Assembly (NCBI RefSeq): GCF_025144335.1
Contig: NZ_CP083539.1
Span: 2,915,501-2,979,500, forward strand
Length of the DNA: 64,000 nucleotides
Source of the DNA: Jannaschia sp. W003
GTDB lineage: Bacteria > Pseudomonadota > Alphaproteobacteria > Rhodobacterales > Rhodobacteraceae
Direction: 5' to 3'
Of this stretch, positions 35,222 through 43,873 are shown piece after piece (the first letter of the stretch is position 1; the number at the start of each line of letters is the position of its first letter). Under the pieces are notes generated by a model. The model searched no databases and was not told the DNA's origin. It saw nothing but the letters and a program-made list of their open reading frames with translations. The translations under genes and the position numbers were made by a program.

Positions 35222-35475
35222 CCCCGCGACGTGGGGCGGCGGGCCTCGCGCTCGCCGCCGCGCTCGCGGCCTGCGTGCCGGCGCCGTCCGGCCCGCTCGA
35301 TCCGGCCGGCTACGTGCCCATCGACTATCCCCTGCCCCTCGCCATCGATGCGCTGCTGCCCCGCGGCGTGGCGCAGGCCGACGTGCGTGAGCGCGACGGG
35401 TGCTACGCCTACGAGCTGGACGGCACGCTCTACCCCGTGCGCCGCCCCGACGGCGGGCACTACTGCATCGGCTAG
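35197..35475 (+). CDS. Small lipoprotein B of the pyrimidine cluster
   Basis: A 92-residue lipoprotein: basic start, hydrophobic stretch GAAGLALAAALAAC with the lipobox LAAC, then a mature part with PIDYPLPLAIDALLPRGVAQ and RERDGCYAYELDGTLYPVRR. The start is inferred as the GTG at 35197, which overlaps the end of lipoprotein A by 25 bases; a CTG at 35218 is also possible. The C-terminal half repeats the motif of lipoprotein A. Confidence 0.65.
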   Translation: MRTRRRGLTPRRGAAGLALAAALAACVPAPSGPLDPAGYVPIDYPLPLAIDALLPRGVAQADVRERDGCYAYELDGTLYPVRRPDGGHYCIG

Positions 35476-35529
35476 GGGCGCGATCGCAACACGGAACGGC
35501 CCCGGCGGGGGGCGAACAGGAGGGCTCGG

Positions 35530-36993
35530 ATGAGCAAAGTCATCAAGAACGGCACGATCGTCACCGCCGACCGCCAGTGGAAGGCCGACGTGCTCGTCGA
35601 GGGCGAGACCATCGTCGAGATCGGCGAAGGCTTGCGCGGCGACGAGACCATCGACGCCTCGGACGCCTACGTCATGCCCGGCGGCATCGACCCGCACACC
35701 CACCTGGAGATGCCCTTCATGGGCACCACCGCGGCCGAGACCTTCGAGAGCGGCACCTTCGCCGCCGCCGCTGGGGGCACCACCATGCTGGTCGACTTCT
35801 GCCTGCCCGGCGAGGACGGCTCGCTCCTGTCCGCGCTGGATGCGTGGGACCGGAAGTCCGAGCGGCAGATCTGCACCGACATCTCCTACCACATGGCGAT
35901 CACCGGCTGGAACGAGCGCATCTGGTCCGAGATGGAGACCGTGGTGCGCGAGCGGGGCGTCAACACCTTCAAGCACTTTATGGCCTACAAGGGCGCGCTG
36001 ATGGTCGAGGACGACGAGATGTTCGCGTCGTTCCGCCGCTGCGCCGAGCTGGGCGCCCTGCCCCTGGTCCACGCCGAGAACGGCGACATCGTGGCGGCCA
36101 AGCAGGAGCAGCTGCTCGCCGACGGCATCACCGGCCCCGAGGGCCACGCCTACTCGCGCCCTCCGGAGGTCGAGGGCGAGGCCGCGAACCGCGCCATCAT
36201 GATCGCGGATGCCGCCGGCGTGCCGCTCTACATCGTCCACGTCTCCTGCGAGCAGGCCCACGAGGCGATCCGCCGCGCGCGCCAGAAGGGCATGCGTGTC
36301 TACGGCGAGCCGCTGATCCAGCACCTGACGCTCGACGAGACCGAGTATTTCGACAAGGACTGGCAGTACGCCGCGCGCCGGGTGATGAGCCCGCCGTTCC
36401 GCTCCAAGGACCACCAGGACTCCCTCTGGGCCGGCCTTGCCTCGGGCTCGCTGCAGGTGGTCGCCACCGACCACGCCGCCTTCTCGGACGAGCAGAAGCG
36501 CATGGGGGTCGACGACTTCACCCGCATCCCCAACGGCACCGGCGGGCTGGAGGAGCGCATGGGCGTGCTCTGGACGCAGGGCGTCGAGACCGGGCGCCTG
36601 ACGCCCGAGGAGTTCGTGGCCGTCACCTCCACCAACATCGCCAAGATCCTGAACATCTACCCCATGAAGGGCAGCATCACCGTGGGCGGCCATGCCGACA
36701 TCGTGGTCTGGGATCCGTCGATCCACCGGACCGTCTCGGTGAACACCCAGAAGTCGATCATCGACTACAACGTGTTCGAGGGCATGGAGCTGAAGGCCGC
36801 CCCCCGCTACACCCTGTCCCGCGGCGAGGTGATCTGGGCCTGGGGCCAGAACTCGCAGCCCCAGCCGGGGCGGGGGAAATTCGTTCGGCGGCCGCCGTTC
36901 GCATCGGCGGCGAAGGCGCTGTCGAGGTGGAAGGCGCTGAACACGCCGAGGAAGATCGAGCGCGATCCGATGAACATTCCGGCGGGGGTTTGA
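35530..36993 (+). CDS. hydA: Dihydropyrimidinase
   Basis: A 487-residue amidohydrolase that opens dihydrouracil to N-carbamoyl-beta-alanine. Metal site: GGIDPHTHLEMPFMGT (near 52-67), the carbamylated Lys in FKHFMAYKGALM (near 150), HAENGD (near 183), IVHVSCEQAHEAI (near 236) and the Asp in VVATDHAAFSD (near 315). Length is normal for dihydropyrimidinases. The ribosome site is ACAGGAGGGCTCGG. It takes the product of PreTA and passes it to the ureidopropionase. Confidence 0.96.
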   Translation: MSKVIKNGTIVTADRQWKADVLVEGETIVEIGEGLRGDETIDASDAYVMPGGIDPHTHLEMPFMGTTAAETFESGTFAAAAGGTTMLVDFCLPGEDGSLLSALDAWDRKSERQICTDISYHMAITGWNERIWSEMETVVRERGVNTFKHFMAYKGALMVEDDEMFASFRRCAELGALPLVHAENGDIVAAKQEQLLADGITGPEGHAYSRPPEVEGEAANRAIMIADAAGVPLYIVHVSCEQAHEAIRRARQKGMRVYGEPLIQHLTLDETEYFDKDWQYAARRVMSPPFRSKDHQDSLWAGLASGSLQVVATDHAAFSDEQKRMGVDDFTRIPNGTGGLEERMGVLWTQGVETGRLTPEEFVAVTSTNIAKILNIYPMKGSITVGGHADIVVWDPSIHRTVSVNTQKSIIDYNVFEGMELKAAPRYTLSRGEVIWAWGQNSQPQPGRGKFVRRPPFASAAKALSRWKALNTPRKIERDPMNIPAGV

Positions 36994-37000
36994 GCATCCC

Positions 37001-37408
37001 GTGCCCCCCGAAGCCGTCCTTGAAAGCGCTCTCTATGCCGACGACCTCGCGGCCGCGAAGCGCTTCTACGGCGGCCTGCTCGGGATGGAACGAATTGTGG
37101 AGGTCGAGGGGCGGCACGTGTTCTTCCGCTGCGGCGAGGGCGTGGTGCTGATCTTCGACCCTGCCGCCACCGAACGGCCCCCGCGCGAGGGCGCGCTTCC
37201 GGTCCCGCCCCACGGGGCACGGGGGCCGGGTCACCTTTGCTTCCGGGCGGACGGGCCGGCGCTGGACGAATGGCGCACGCGGCTGGAGATGTCGGGCGTC
37301 GCCATCGAAGCCGACTTCGCATGGCCGAACGGCGCGCGCTCGATCTACGTGCGCGACCCGGCGGGCAACAGCATCGAGTTCGCGGAAGGTAAGCTATGGC
37401 AGACGTGA
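37001..37408 (+). CDS. VOC / glyoxalase-fold protein
   Basis: A 135-residue vicinal-oxygen-chelate protein: two beta-alpha-beta-beta-beta units, with LESALYADDLAAAKRFYGGLLGM at the start, HLCFRADGPALDEWRTRLE in the middle and YVRDPAGNSIEFAEGKLW at the end, where the Glu is a usual metal ligand. Start is GTG seven bases after the dihydropyrimidinase stop; its end overlaps the ABC ATPase gene by 13 bases. It is probably in the pyrimidine operon. Substrate unknown. Confidence 0.88.
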   Translation: MPPEAVLESALYADDLAAAKRFYGGLLGMERIVEVEGRHVFFRCGEGVVLIFDPAATERPPREGALPVPPHGARGPGHLCFRADGPALDEWRTRLEMSGVAIEADFAWPNGARSIYVRDPAGNSIEFAEGKLWQT

Positions 37409-38181
37409 ACCCGGTGGTATCGGCCCAATCCCTCGACCTCACCTTCCAGACCGGCGACGGCCCCGTCGACGCACTGCGCGACGTCTCCCTCGACGTGGCC
37501 CCCGGCGAGTTCGTCTCCTTCATCGGACCCTCGGGCTGCGGCAAGACCACGTTCCTGCGCTGCGTGGCGGCCCTCGAGACCCCCACCGGCGGCACCCTCG
37601 CGGTCAACGGCATGACCCCCGACGAGGCCCGCCGCGCGCGCGCCTACGGCTACGTGTTCCAGGCTGCCGGGCTCTACCCGTGGCGCACCATCGGGCGGAA
37701 CGTCACGCTCCCGCTGGAGATCATGGGCTTCTCCAAGGCCGAGCGCCGCGAGCGGATGCGCCGGGTGCTGGAGCTGGTCGAGCTGGGGGGCTTCGAGAAC
37801 AAGTATCCCTGGCAGCTCTCGGGCGGCATGCAGCAGCGCGCCTCGATCGCCCGGGCCCTCGGCTTCGACGCCGACCTCCTGCTGATGGACGAGCCCTTCG
37901 GCGCCCTCGACGAGATCGTGCGCGACCGCCTCAACGAGGAGTTGCTGCGGCTCTGGGCGCGCACGCAGAAGACCATCCTCTTCGTAACCCACTCGATCCC
38001 CGAGGCGGTGTACCTGAGCACCAAGATCGTGGTCATGTCCCCGCGCCCCGGGCGCATCACCGACGTGATCGACTCGCCGCTGCCGACGGAGCGCCCCCTC
38101 GACATCCGCGACACGCCCGAGTTCCTCGCCGTCGCCCACCGCGTCCGCGAAGGGCTGCGCGAGGGGATGGAGGCGGCATGA
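37396..38181 (+). CDS. ABC importer ATP-binding protein (NitT/TauT-like, pyrimidine cluster)
   Basis: A 261-residue ATPase of the nitrate/taurine class. Walker [13 protein letters not shown] (near 43), Q-loop VFQAAGLYPWRTI (near 88), signature LSGGMQQRASIARAL (near 140), Walker B LLLMDEPFGALDEIV (near 160), H-loop VTHSIPEAVYLS (near 197). It forms one unit with the next four genes, all with ATGA/GTGA or short junctions. Given its place after the catabolic genes, the importer probably takes up pyrimidines or their breakdown products. Confidence 0.94.
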   Translation: MADVNPVVSAQSLDLTFQTGDGPVDALRDVSLDVAPGEFVSFIGPSGCGKTTFLRCVAALETPTGGTLAVNGMTPDEARRARAYGYVFQAAGLYPWRTIGRNVTLPLEIMGFSKAERRERMRRVLELVELGGFENKYPWQLSGGMQQRASIARALGFDADLLLMDEPFGALDEIVRDRLNEELLRLWARTQKTILFVTHSIPEAVYLSTKIVVMSPRPGRITDVIDSPLPTERPLDIRDTPEFLAVAHRVREGLREGMEAA

Positions 38182-38351
38182 GCCGCGCCATGGGCTCCGC
38201 CGCCGGCGACGTTCTGGGGCTGCTGGCCGCCGCGGTGTTCCTGTTTGCGGAGCGCTTCGCGGCGATGCGGAACCCGGTCACGGACGCGCTCGCGCTGCTG
38301 GTGGCGGTGGTTTCCGCCGTTCGCCTGATCCGCCGCTGGAGGAGCCGGTGA
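38178..38351 (+). CDS. 57-residue membrane peptide inside the ABC operon
   Basis: A short protein with two hydrophobic segments (GDVLGLLAAAVFLFAERF and PVTDALALLVAVVSAVRLI) and a basic tail RRWRSR. Both ends overlap neighbours by four bases: ATGA with the ATPase stop, GTGA with the permease start. The coupling makes it very likely to be translated. It may be a small subunit of the importer. Confidence 0.75.
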   Translation: MSRAMGSAAGDVLGLLAAAVFLFAERFAAMRNPVTDALALLVAVVSAVRLIRRWRSR

Positions 38352-39346
38352 CCGACGCGCCGCTCTCCGCCCCCGCCGCGGGGATCGGCCGCTCGGGCCG
38401 CGTGGCGCTGCGGGTGCGGGCCATGACCCACACCCTCGTGCCCGTGCTGGTGGTGGTCGCCGGCCTCGTCGCGCTCTGGTACCTCGCCTGCATCCCCATG
38501 AACGCCCAGCAGTCGGTGCTCGAGGCCGAGCGCGCCGGCATCGCCGTCACCCCGGCGACGGCCGCCGAGCGGCGCTCCATGGGCGGGCTCGCCATCGCCC
38601 TCGCCAACCCCGCCGAGGCCACGGCGCGCGCCTTCGCGCAGGACCGCGCCCGCTTGCCCGCACCCCATCAGGTGGCGGCCGAGCTGTGGTCCTCGACCGT
38701 GGGCCTGCCGGTGACCTCGAAGCGCAGCCTCGTGTTCCACGCGGGCCTCACCCTCGCCCCCACCCTGCTCGGCTTCGCCATCGGCTCCGGCTTGGGCATC
38801 CTGCTCGCCATCGGCATCGTCCATTCCCGCGTCATGGACCTCAGCGTGATGCCCTGGGCCATCGCCTCGCAGACCATCCCGATCCTCGCCATCGCGCCCA
38901 TGATCATCGTGGTCCTGAACTCGATCGGGGTGCAGGGCCTGCTGCCCAAGGCGGCGATCTCGGCCTATCTCAGCTTCTTCCCGGTCACGGTGGGCATGGT
39001 GAAGGGCCTGCGCGCGCCCTCGCCCGCCGACCTCGACCTCATGCGGACCTGGAGCGCGAGCCAGCTGCGCACCCTCGTGAGCCTGCGTCTGCCCGCCTCG
39101 GCCCCCTACCTCTTCGCCTCGCTCAAGATCGCGGTCGCGGCAGCCCTCGTGGGCGCCATCGTGGGCGAGCTGCCCACCGGCGCCGTGCGCGGCCTCGGCG
39201 CGCGGCTGCTGGCGGGCAGCTACTACGGGCAGACCGTGCAGATCTGGTCCGCGCTCTTCGCCGCCGCCCTGGTCGCGGCGCTCCTCGTGGCATTGCTCTC
39301 GCTGATCGAGCGTGTGGTCCTCGCCCGCATGGGGCTGGCCCGATGA
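38348..39346 (+). CDS. ABC importer permease 1 (pyrimidine cluster)
   Basis: A 332-residue inner-membrane permease of the NitT/TauT class. It starts at GTG in the GTGA junction. An N-terminal helix (VPVLVVVAGLVALWYLAC) is followed by a periplasmic insert of about 90 residues, longer than usual for this class, then the core of five helices with the docking loop MRTWSASQLRTLVSLRLPASAPYLF, given in two pieces as MRTWSASQLRTLVSL and RLPASAPYLF. It pairs with the second permease as a heterodimer. Confidence 0.92.
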   Translation: MTDAPLSAPAAGIGRSGRVALRVRAMTHTLVPVLVVVAGLVALWYLACIPMNAQQSVLEAERAGIAVTPATAAERRSMGGLAIALANPAEATARAFAQDRARLPAPHQVAAELWSSTVGLPVTSKRSLVFHAGLTLAPTLLGFAIGSGLGILLAIGIVHSRVMDLSVMPWAIASQTIPILAIAPMIIVVLNSIGVQGLLPKAAISAYLSFFPVTVGMVKGLRAPSPADLDLMRTWSASQLRTLVSLRLPASAPYLFASLKIAVAAALVGAIVGELPTGAVRGLGARLLAGSYYGQTVQIWSALFAAALVAALLVALLSLIERVVLARMGLAR

Positions 39347-40176
39347 GCGCCGTCGGCCTCCTCGCCCTCTGGGCCGCGCTTTGGGCCGGAAACGTGCGCC
39401 TCGCGCGGACCCGGCCCGGCCGCTGGGCCGCGCCCGCCCTCTTCGGCCTGTCGCTGCTGATCCTCTGGGAGGCGGGCGTGCGTCTGTTCGCGGTGCCCGA
39501 GGTGATCCTGCCCGCGCCCACCCAGATCGCCGAGGCCGTCGCCCTCAACCTGCCCACCCTGTGGGAGGATGTGGTGCAGACCGTCCTCAAGGGCGCACTG
39601 TCCGGCTGGCTGATCGGCTGCGGCGCGGGCATCGGCGCCGCCCTCCTCGTCGCGCGCTCCGACTTCCTGCGCCGGGGGCTGCTGCCCGTGGGCAACTTCA
39701 TGGCCGCCCTGCCGATCGTGGGCACCGCGCCGATCCTCGTGATGTGGTTCGGCTTCGGCTGGGAGTCGAAGGCCGCCGTGGTCGTCGTGATGGTGTTCTT
39801 CCCGGTCCTCGTGAACGCCGTCGCGGGCCTCGCCGACACCGGAGCGATGCAGCGCGACCTGATGCACACCTATGCCGCCACGACCGCGCAGACGCTCTGG
39901 TACCTCCGCATCCCCGCCGCGCTGCCCTTCGTGTTCAACGGCCTCAAGATCGCCACCACGCTCGCCCTGATCGGCGCCATCGTCGCCGAGTTCTTCGGCA
40001 GCCCCACCGTCGGCATGGGCTTCCGCATCTCGACCGAGGTCGGGCGCTTGAACCTGCCCATGGTCTGGGCCGAGATCGTGGCCGCCGCCCTCGTGGGCTC
40101 GCTCAGCTACGCCGCCATCGCCGCGCTCGAAAAGCGGCTGACGTTCTGGCATCCATCGCAGAGAGCCCGCCGCTAG
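39343..40176 (+). CDS. ABC importer permease 2 (pyrimidine cluster)
   Basis: A 277-residue permease of the same class, coupled by ATGA to the first. It has an N-terminal helical hairpin, PEVILPAPTQIAEAV before the core domain, and the docking loop TYAATTAQTLWYLRIPAALP near residue 180, followed by GAIVAEFFGSPTVGMGF. It forms the channel with permease 1. Confidence 0.93.
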   Translation: MSAVGLLALWAALWAGNVRLARTRPGRWAAPALFGLSLLILWEAGVRLFAVPEVILPAPTQIAEAVALNLPTLWEDVVQTVLKGALSGWLIGCGAGIGAALLVARSDFLRRGLLPVGNFMAALPIVGTAPILVMWFGFGWESKAAVVVVMVFFPVLVNAVAGLADTGAMQRDLMHTYAATTAQTLWYLRIPAALPFVFNGLKIATTLALIGAIVAEFFGSPTVGMGFRISTEVGRLNLPMVWAEIVAAALVGSLSYAAIAALEKRLTFWHPSQRARR

Positions 40177-40208
40177 AGACGGGCCACCACAACCGGGAGA
40201 GAGACGAC

Positions 40209-41204
40209 ATGAGACACCTGATCGCAGGGCTGGCCCTCGGGGCGCTGGCCGCCCCCGCCGCCATGGCGGACGCGCACATGGATGAGGTCACGCTCCAGCT
40301 CAAATGGGTCACGCAGGCCCAGTTCGCAGGCTACTACGTGGCCAAGGACAAGGGCTTCTACGAGGAGGAGAACCTCGACGTCACGATCCTGCCCGGCGGC
40401 CCCGACATCGCGCCCACGCAGGTGATTGCGGGCGGCGGCGCGGATGTGACCGTCGAGTGGATGCCCGCCGCCCTCGCCGCGCGCGAGAAGGGCCTGCCGC
40501 TGGTGAACATCGCCCAGCCCTTCAAGTCGTCGGGCATGCAGCTCACCTGCTGGGCCGACGTAGGTATCGAGTCCCCCGAGGACCTCGCGAACCGCACCTT
40601 GGGCGTCTGGTTCTTCGGCAACGAGTTCCCGTTCCTGTCCTGGATGGCCCAGCTCGGGCTCGAGACCGACGGCAAGGACGAGAACGGCGTCGAGGTGCTC
40701 AAGCAGGGCTTCAACGTCGATCCGCTCCTGCAGCGCCAGGCGGACTGCATCTCGACCATGACCTACAACGAGTACGGTCAGGTGCTGGACGCGGGCGTCT
40801 CCGAGGACGAGCTGGTGACCTTTAAGTACGAGGACCAGGGCGTCGCCACCCTCGAGGACGGGCTCTACGTGCTGGAGGAGAACCTCGCCGACCCCGAGTT
40901 CACCGACAAGATGGTCCGCTTCGTGCGCGCCTCGATGAAGGGCTGGAAGTACGCCGAGGAGAACCCCGACGAGGCGGCCGCCATCGTGCTCGAGAACGAC
41001 GAGACCGGCGCGCAGACCGAGGCGCACCAGCAGCGCATGATGCGCGAGATCGCCAAGCTGACCGCCGGCTCCAACGGCGCGCTCGACGAGGCCGACTACC
41101 AGCGCACCGTCGACACGCTGCTGGCGGGCGGTTCGGACCCGGTGATCACGGAGGCACCCGAGGGCGCCTGGACGCCGAAGATCACCGACCTCGCGCTGAA
41201 CTGA
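40209..41204 (+). CDS. ABC importer substrate-binding protein (NMT1/ThiY-like)
   Basis: A 331-residue periplasmic binding protein with signal peptide MRHLIAGLALGALAAPAAMA. The mature protein begins VTLQLKWVTQAQFAGYYVAKDKGFY, the hallmark of the NMT1/THI5-like family that binds thiamine-precursor pyrimidines. The rest (GGADVTVEWMPAALAAREKG, MTYNEYGQVLDAGV) fits the fold. Ribosome site GAGAGAGACGAC. It follows the permeases after 32 bases and ends at a good terminator, so it closes the operon. The pyrimidine ligand is an inference from family plus neighbours. Confidence 0.93.
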   Translation: MRHLIAGLALGALAAPAAMADAHMDEVTLQLKWVTQAQFAGYYVAKDKGFYEEENLDVTILPGGPDIAPTQVIAGGGADVTVEWMPAALAAREKGLPLVNIAQPFKSSGMQLTCWADVGIESPEDLANRTLGVWFFGNEFPFLSWMAQLGLETDGKDENGVEVLKQGFNVDPLLQRQADCISTMTYNEYGQVLDAGVSEDELVTFKYEDQGVATLEDGLYVLEENLADPEFTDKMVRFVRASMKGWKYAEENPDEAAAIVLENDETGAQTEAHQQRMMREIAKLTAGSNGALDEADYQRTVDTLLAGGSDPVITEAPEGAWTPKITDLALN

Positions 41205-41226
41205 TCCCACCCGCTCACGGGACCGG

Positions 41227-41251
41227 ACGGGCGCCCTCGGGCGCCCGTTTT
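41227..41251 (+). terminator. Intrinsic terminator of the pyrimidine importer operon
   Basis: ACGGGCGCCC and GGGCGCCCGT are separated by only two bases and followed by TTT, 22 bases after the binding-protein stop. In practice the loop would open by a few pairs. It is the second-best terminator in the window. Confidence 0.8.
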
Positions 41252-41293
41252 CCGTTCTTGCGCCCGCCCGCGCCGCGCGCCACCTCTCGGCCC

Positions 41294-42709
41294 ATGACCG
41301 AACGCGACCCCGCCCGCTTCAACCTCGCCGCCTACGTGCTCGATGCCGGGCGCGCGCGTCCCGACCACCCCGCGCTGGAGGTGCTCGGCGGCGGGCCGCG
41401 CCTCTCCCACGGCGCGCTGCTCCGGGCGGTGGAGCGGCGGGCCGGGGCGCTCGCGGCCCTCGGCCTGCCCGGGGGCGCGCGCGTCCTGCTGCGCCTCGGC
41501 AACTCGCCCGACTTCCCCGTCACGCACCTCGCCTGCGCCGCAGCGGGGCTGGTGCCCGTGCCAACCTCGGCGCTGCTGACCGAGGCCGAGATCGGCCCCA
41601 TGGCCAAGCGCATCGCCCCTGCCCTTGCCGTCCACGAACCGGGCATCGCCCTGCCGCCCGGCGTGCGCGCCGTGGAGGCGGCCGACCTCGACGGCCCCGC
41701 CCTGCCGTTCGCGGATTGGCCGCGCGGCGACGCCGAGCGGCTGGGCTACCTCGTGTTCACCTCCGGCTCGGGCGGCGCGCCGAAGGCCGTGGCTCACGCC
41801 CACCGCGCCGTGCTGGCGCGCCGCGCCATGTGGGAGGGCTGGTACGGGCTGCGCGCGAGCGACCGGATGCTCCACGCGGGCGCGTTCAACTGGACCTACA
41901 CGCTGGGCACGGGCCTCCTGGACCCGTGGGCCATCGGCGCCACCGCGCTGATCCCCGCGCCTGATACCGCCGCCGAGGCCCTGCCCACCCTCATGGCCGA
42001 GCACGGCGCGACGATCTTTGCCGCCGCGCCCGGCGTCTATCGCCGCCTCCTGCGCGGCGCGATCCCGCCCCTCCCCGCCCTGCGCCACGGCCTCAGCGCC
42101 GGCGAGGCCCTGCCCCCGGCCACGCGCGCGGCCTGGCGCGAGGCGACGGGGACGGACGTGCACGAGGCGCTCGGCATGTCGGAGTGCTCCACTTTCGTGT
42201 CCGGCTCCCCCGCCCGCCCCGCCCCCGAGGGCTGGAGCGGCCACGTCCAGCCGGGCCGCGTGGCGCGGGTGCGGGACGGGCACCTGGAGGTCGGGCGCGG
42301 CGATCCCGGGCTGATGCTGGGCTACTGGGAGGACGGCGCGCCGCGGGCGCCCGAAGGCGAGTGGTTCCCCACCGGCGATCTCGTGGAGGAGGCCGGGGAC
42401 GGCGCGATCCGCCATCTGGGCCGCGCCGACGCCATGCTCAACCCCGGCGGCTACCGGGTCTCGCCCGTGGAGGTGGAGGCCGCGCTCGCGGGCCTGCCCG
42501 TGGAGGACGTGGCGGTGGGCGAGGTTCGCACCGACGGCGGGGCGACGGTGCTCGCCGCCTACTACGTCGGCCCGCCGCTCGACCAGGCGGCCGCCGACGC
42601 CCACGCCGCGGCCCGCCTCGCGCGCTACAAGCAGCCGCGCATGTGGCTGCGGCGCGAGCGCCTGCCGCGCAACCCGAACGGCAAGCTGATCCGCGCGGAG
42701 CTGCGCTAG
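41294..42709 (+). CDS. AMP-binding acyl-CoA synthetase family protein
   Basis: A 471-residue adenylate-forming enzyme that activates a carboxylic acid as acyl-AMP and then a CoA thioester. The P-loop-like motif is VFTSGSGGAPKAVAHAHRA (near 155), the ATP motif GMSECSTF (near 295), GEWFPTGDL (near 360) and the C-terminal catalytic Lys in NPNGKLIRAEL. It is shorter than most (about 500-550). The ATG start was chosen over an upstream frame lacking homology. Substrate unknown. Confidence 0.92.
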   Translation: MTERDPARFNLAAYVLDAGRARPDHPALEVLGGGPRLSHGALLRAVERRAGALAALGLPGGARVLLRLGNSPDFPVTHLACAAAGLVPVPTSALLTEAEIGPMAKRIAPALAVHEPGIALPPGVRAVEAADLDGPALPFADWPRGDAERLGYLVFTSGSGGAPKAVAHAHRAVLARRAMWEGWYGLRASDRMLHAGAFNWTYTLGTGLLDPWAIGATALIPAPDTAAEALPTLMAEHGATIFAAAPGVYRRLLRGAIPPLPALRHGLSAGEALPPATRAAWREATGTDVHEALGMSECSTFVSGSPARPAPEGWSGHVQPGRVARVRDGHLEVGRGDPGLMLGYWEDGAPRAPEGEWFPTGDLVEEAGDGAIRHLGRADAMLNPGGYRVSPVEVEAALAGLPVEDVAVGEVRTDGGATVLAAYYVGPPLDQAAADAHAAARLARYKQPRMWLRRERLPRNPNGKLIRAELR

Positions 42710-42713
42710 CGGC

Positions 42714-43751
42714 TCAGCTCCCCGGCTTGCCCAGGGAGACGTCGCTGAACTCGGCGGCGTTCCAGTGGCACTCGAAGCGCAGGCCCTCGGGGCGCCAGTC
42801 GAAGGTGGGGCGCCCCTCGAAGGTCGCCACGGTCATGGTCTGGAGCACCCGCATCCCGAAGCCGCCGCGCCCCGTGGGCGCCTCGACGGGATGGGTCGCG
42901 TTCTCGTGCCAGCGGAACACGAAGTCGGGGCCCTCGACCGTGATCTCGACGCGCACCGTGCCGCCCTCGTCGCGCAGCGCGCCGTGCTTCACCGCGTTGG
43001 TCATCAATTCGTTGAGCGCCAGCACCACGGTCTGCGCCGCGGGGCCGTTCAGCGCGAACGGCTCGATGCGGACCTCGACGCGGCCGGCCTCCACCAGCGG
43101 GCCCAGCACCTCGTCCACGAGGTCCGAGAGCGCGACCGACCGCTCGCGCCCCGCGAAGGTCAGCGCGTTCACCGCCGCCAGCGCCTGCAGGCGGCCGCGG
43201 AACCCCTCCGACAGGGCGGCGACGTCGGTGGCGCCGCGGGCGGCCATGTTGAACATGCCCTGCACCAGCGCGAACACGTTCTTGAGCCGGTGCGCCATCT
43301 CGCGCGCCAGCATCTCCGAGGTGTCGCGCGCCCGGCGCAGGTCGGTGACGTCGTGGGCCAGGCCCACTAGCAGCGTGCGCTCGCCGGCGCGCACGGCGCG
43401 GAAGTGACTGTCGAGGCTGAGCGTCCGGCCGTCGGGGTGGTCGTACTGGAACTCGACGCGCACGGGCTCGCCGATCGCGCCCACGGCCTCTTCGATCGCC
43501 GCGCGGACCCGCGGCGCATCCGCCTCGGCCACGTTGCCCAGCGCCTCCTCGAGCGGCATCAGCGTGCCCGCCGGGCCCGTCCCGATGATCGAGGACATCG
43601 CCGTGTCGAGCTGGCACACGCCCGCGGCCGGATCGACCACGTAGCGTCCCATGCCGCCCACGGTGGACGCGAGCGAGACCCACTCCGCCTCGTCGACCAG
43701 CTGGGCGAGCGCATCCTGCTTGCCCGCGCCGAACGTCTCCATCGTCGTCAT
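42714..43751 (-). CDS. HWE-family sensor histidine kinase with PAS domain
   Basis: A 345-residue soluble kinase. Residues 40-150 form a PAS-like sensor (GRYVVDPAAGVCQLDTAM, then FQYDHPDGRTLSLDSHFRAV). The HWE dimerisation box with the phospho-His is EMAHRLKNVFALVQGMFN, near residue 170. The ATP domain has LNELMTNAVKHGAL (N box), FRWHENATHP (the HWE-type WxE) and GRGGFGMRVLQTM. There is no membrane helix. No response regulator is adjacent; the receiver-only gene at 4370 has the right subtype but is far away. Confidence 0.92.
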   Translation of the reverse strand: MTTMETFGAGKQDALAQLVDEAEWVSLASTVGGMGRYVVDPAAGVCQLDTAMSSIIGTGPAGTLMPLEEALGNVAEADAPRVRAAIEEAVGAIGEPVRVEFQYDHPDGRTLSLDSHFRAVRAGERTLLVGLAHDVTDLRRARDTSEMLAREMAHRLKNVFALVQGMFNMAARGATDVAALSEGFRGRLQALAAVNALTFAGRERSVALSDLVDEVLGPLVEAGRVEVRIEPFALNGPAAQTVVLALNELMTNAVKHGALRDEGGTVRVEITVEGPDFVFRWHENATHPVEAPTGRGGFGMRVLQTMTVATFEGRPTFDWRPEGLRFECHWNAAEFSDVSLGKPGS

Positions 43752-43873
43752 GCGTGACCTCGGACCTGGAACTGACCCTCGCCCTTCGCACGGCGGCCCG
43801 CCCGCGGGCAAGCGGGGGTTTCGCCGCGCCGCGATGGAGCATACCTTCGCCGCTTCGCCACGCGAGGCCGCCC

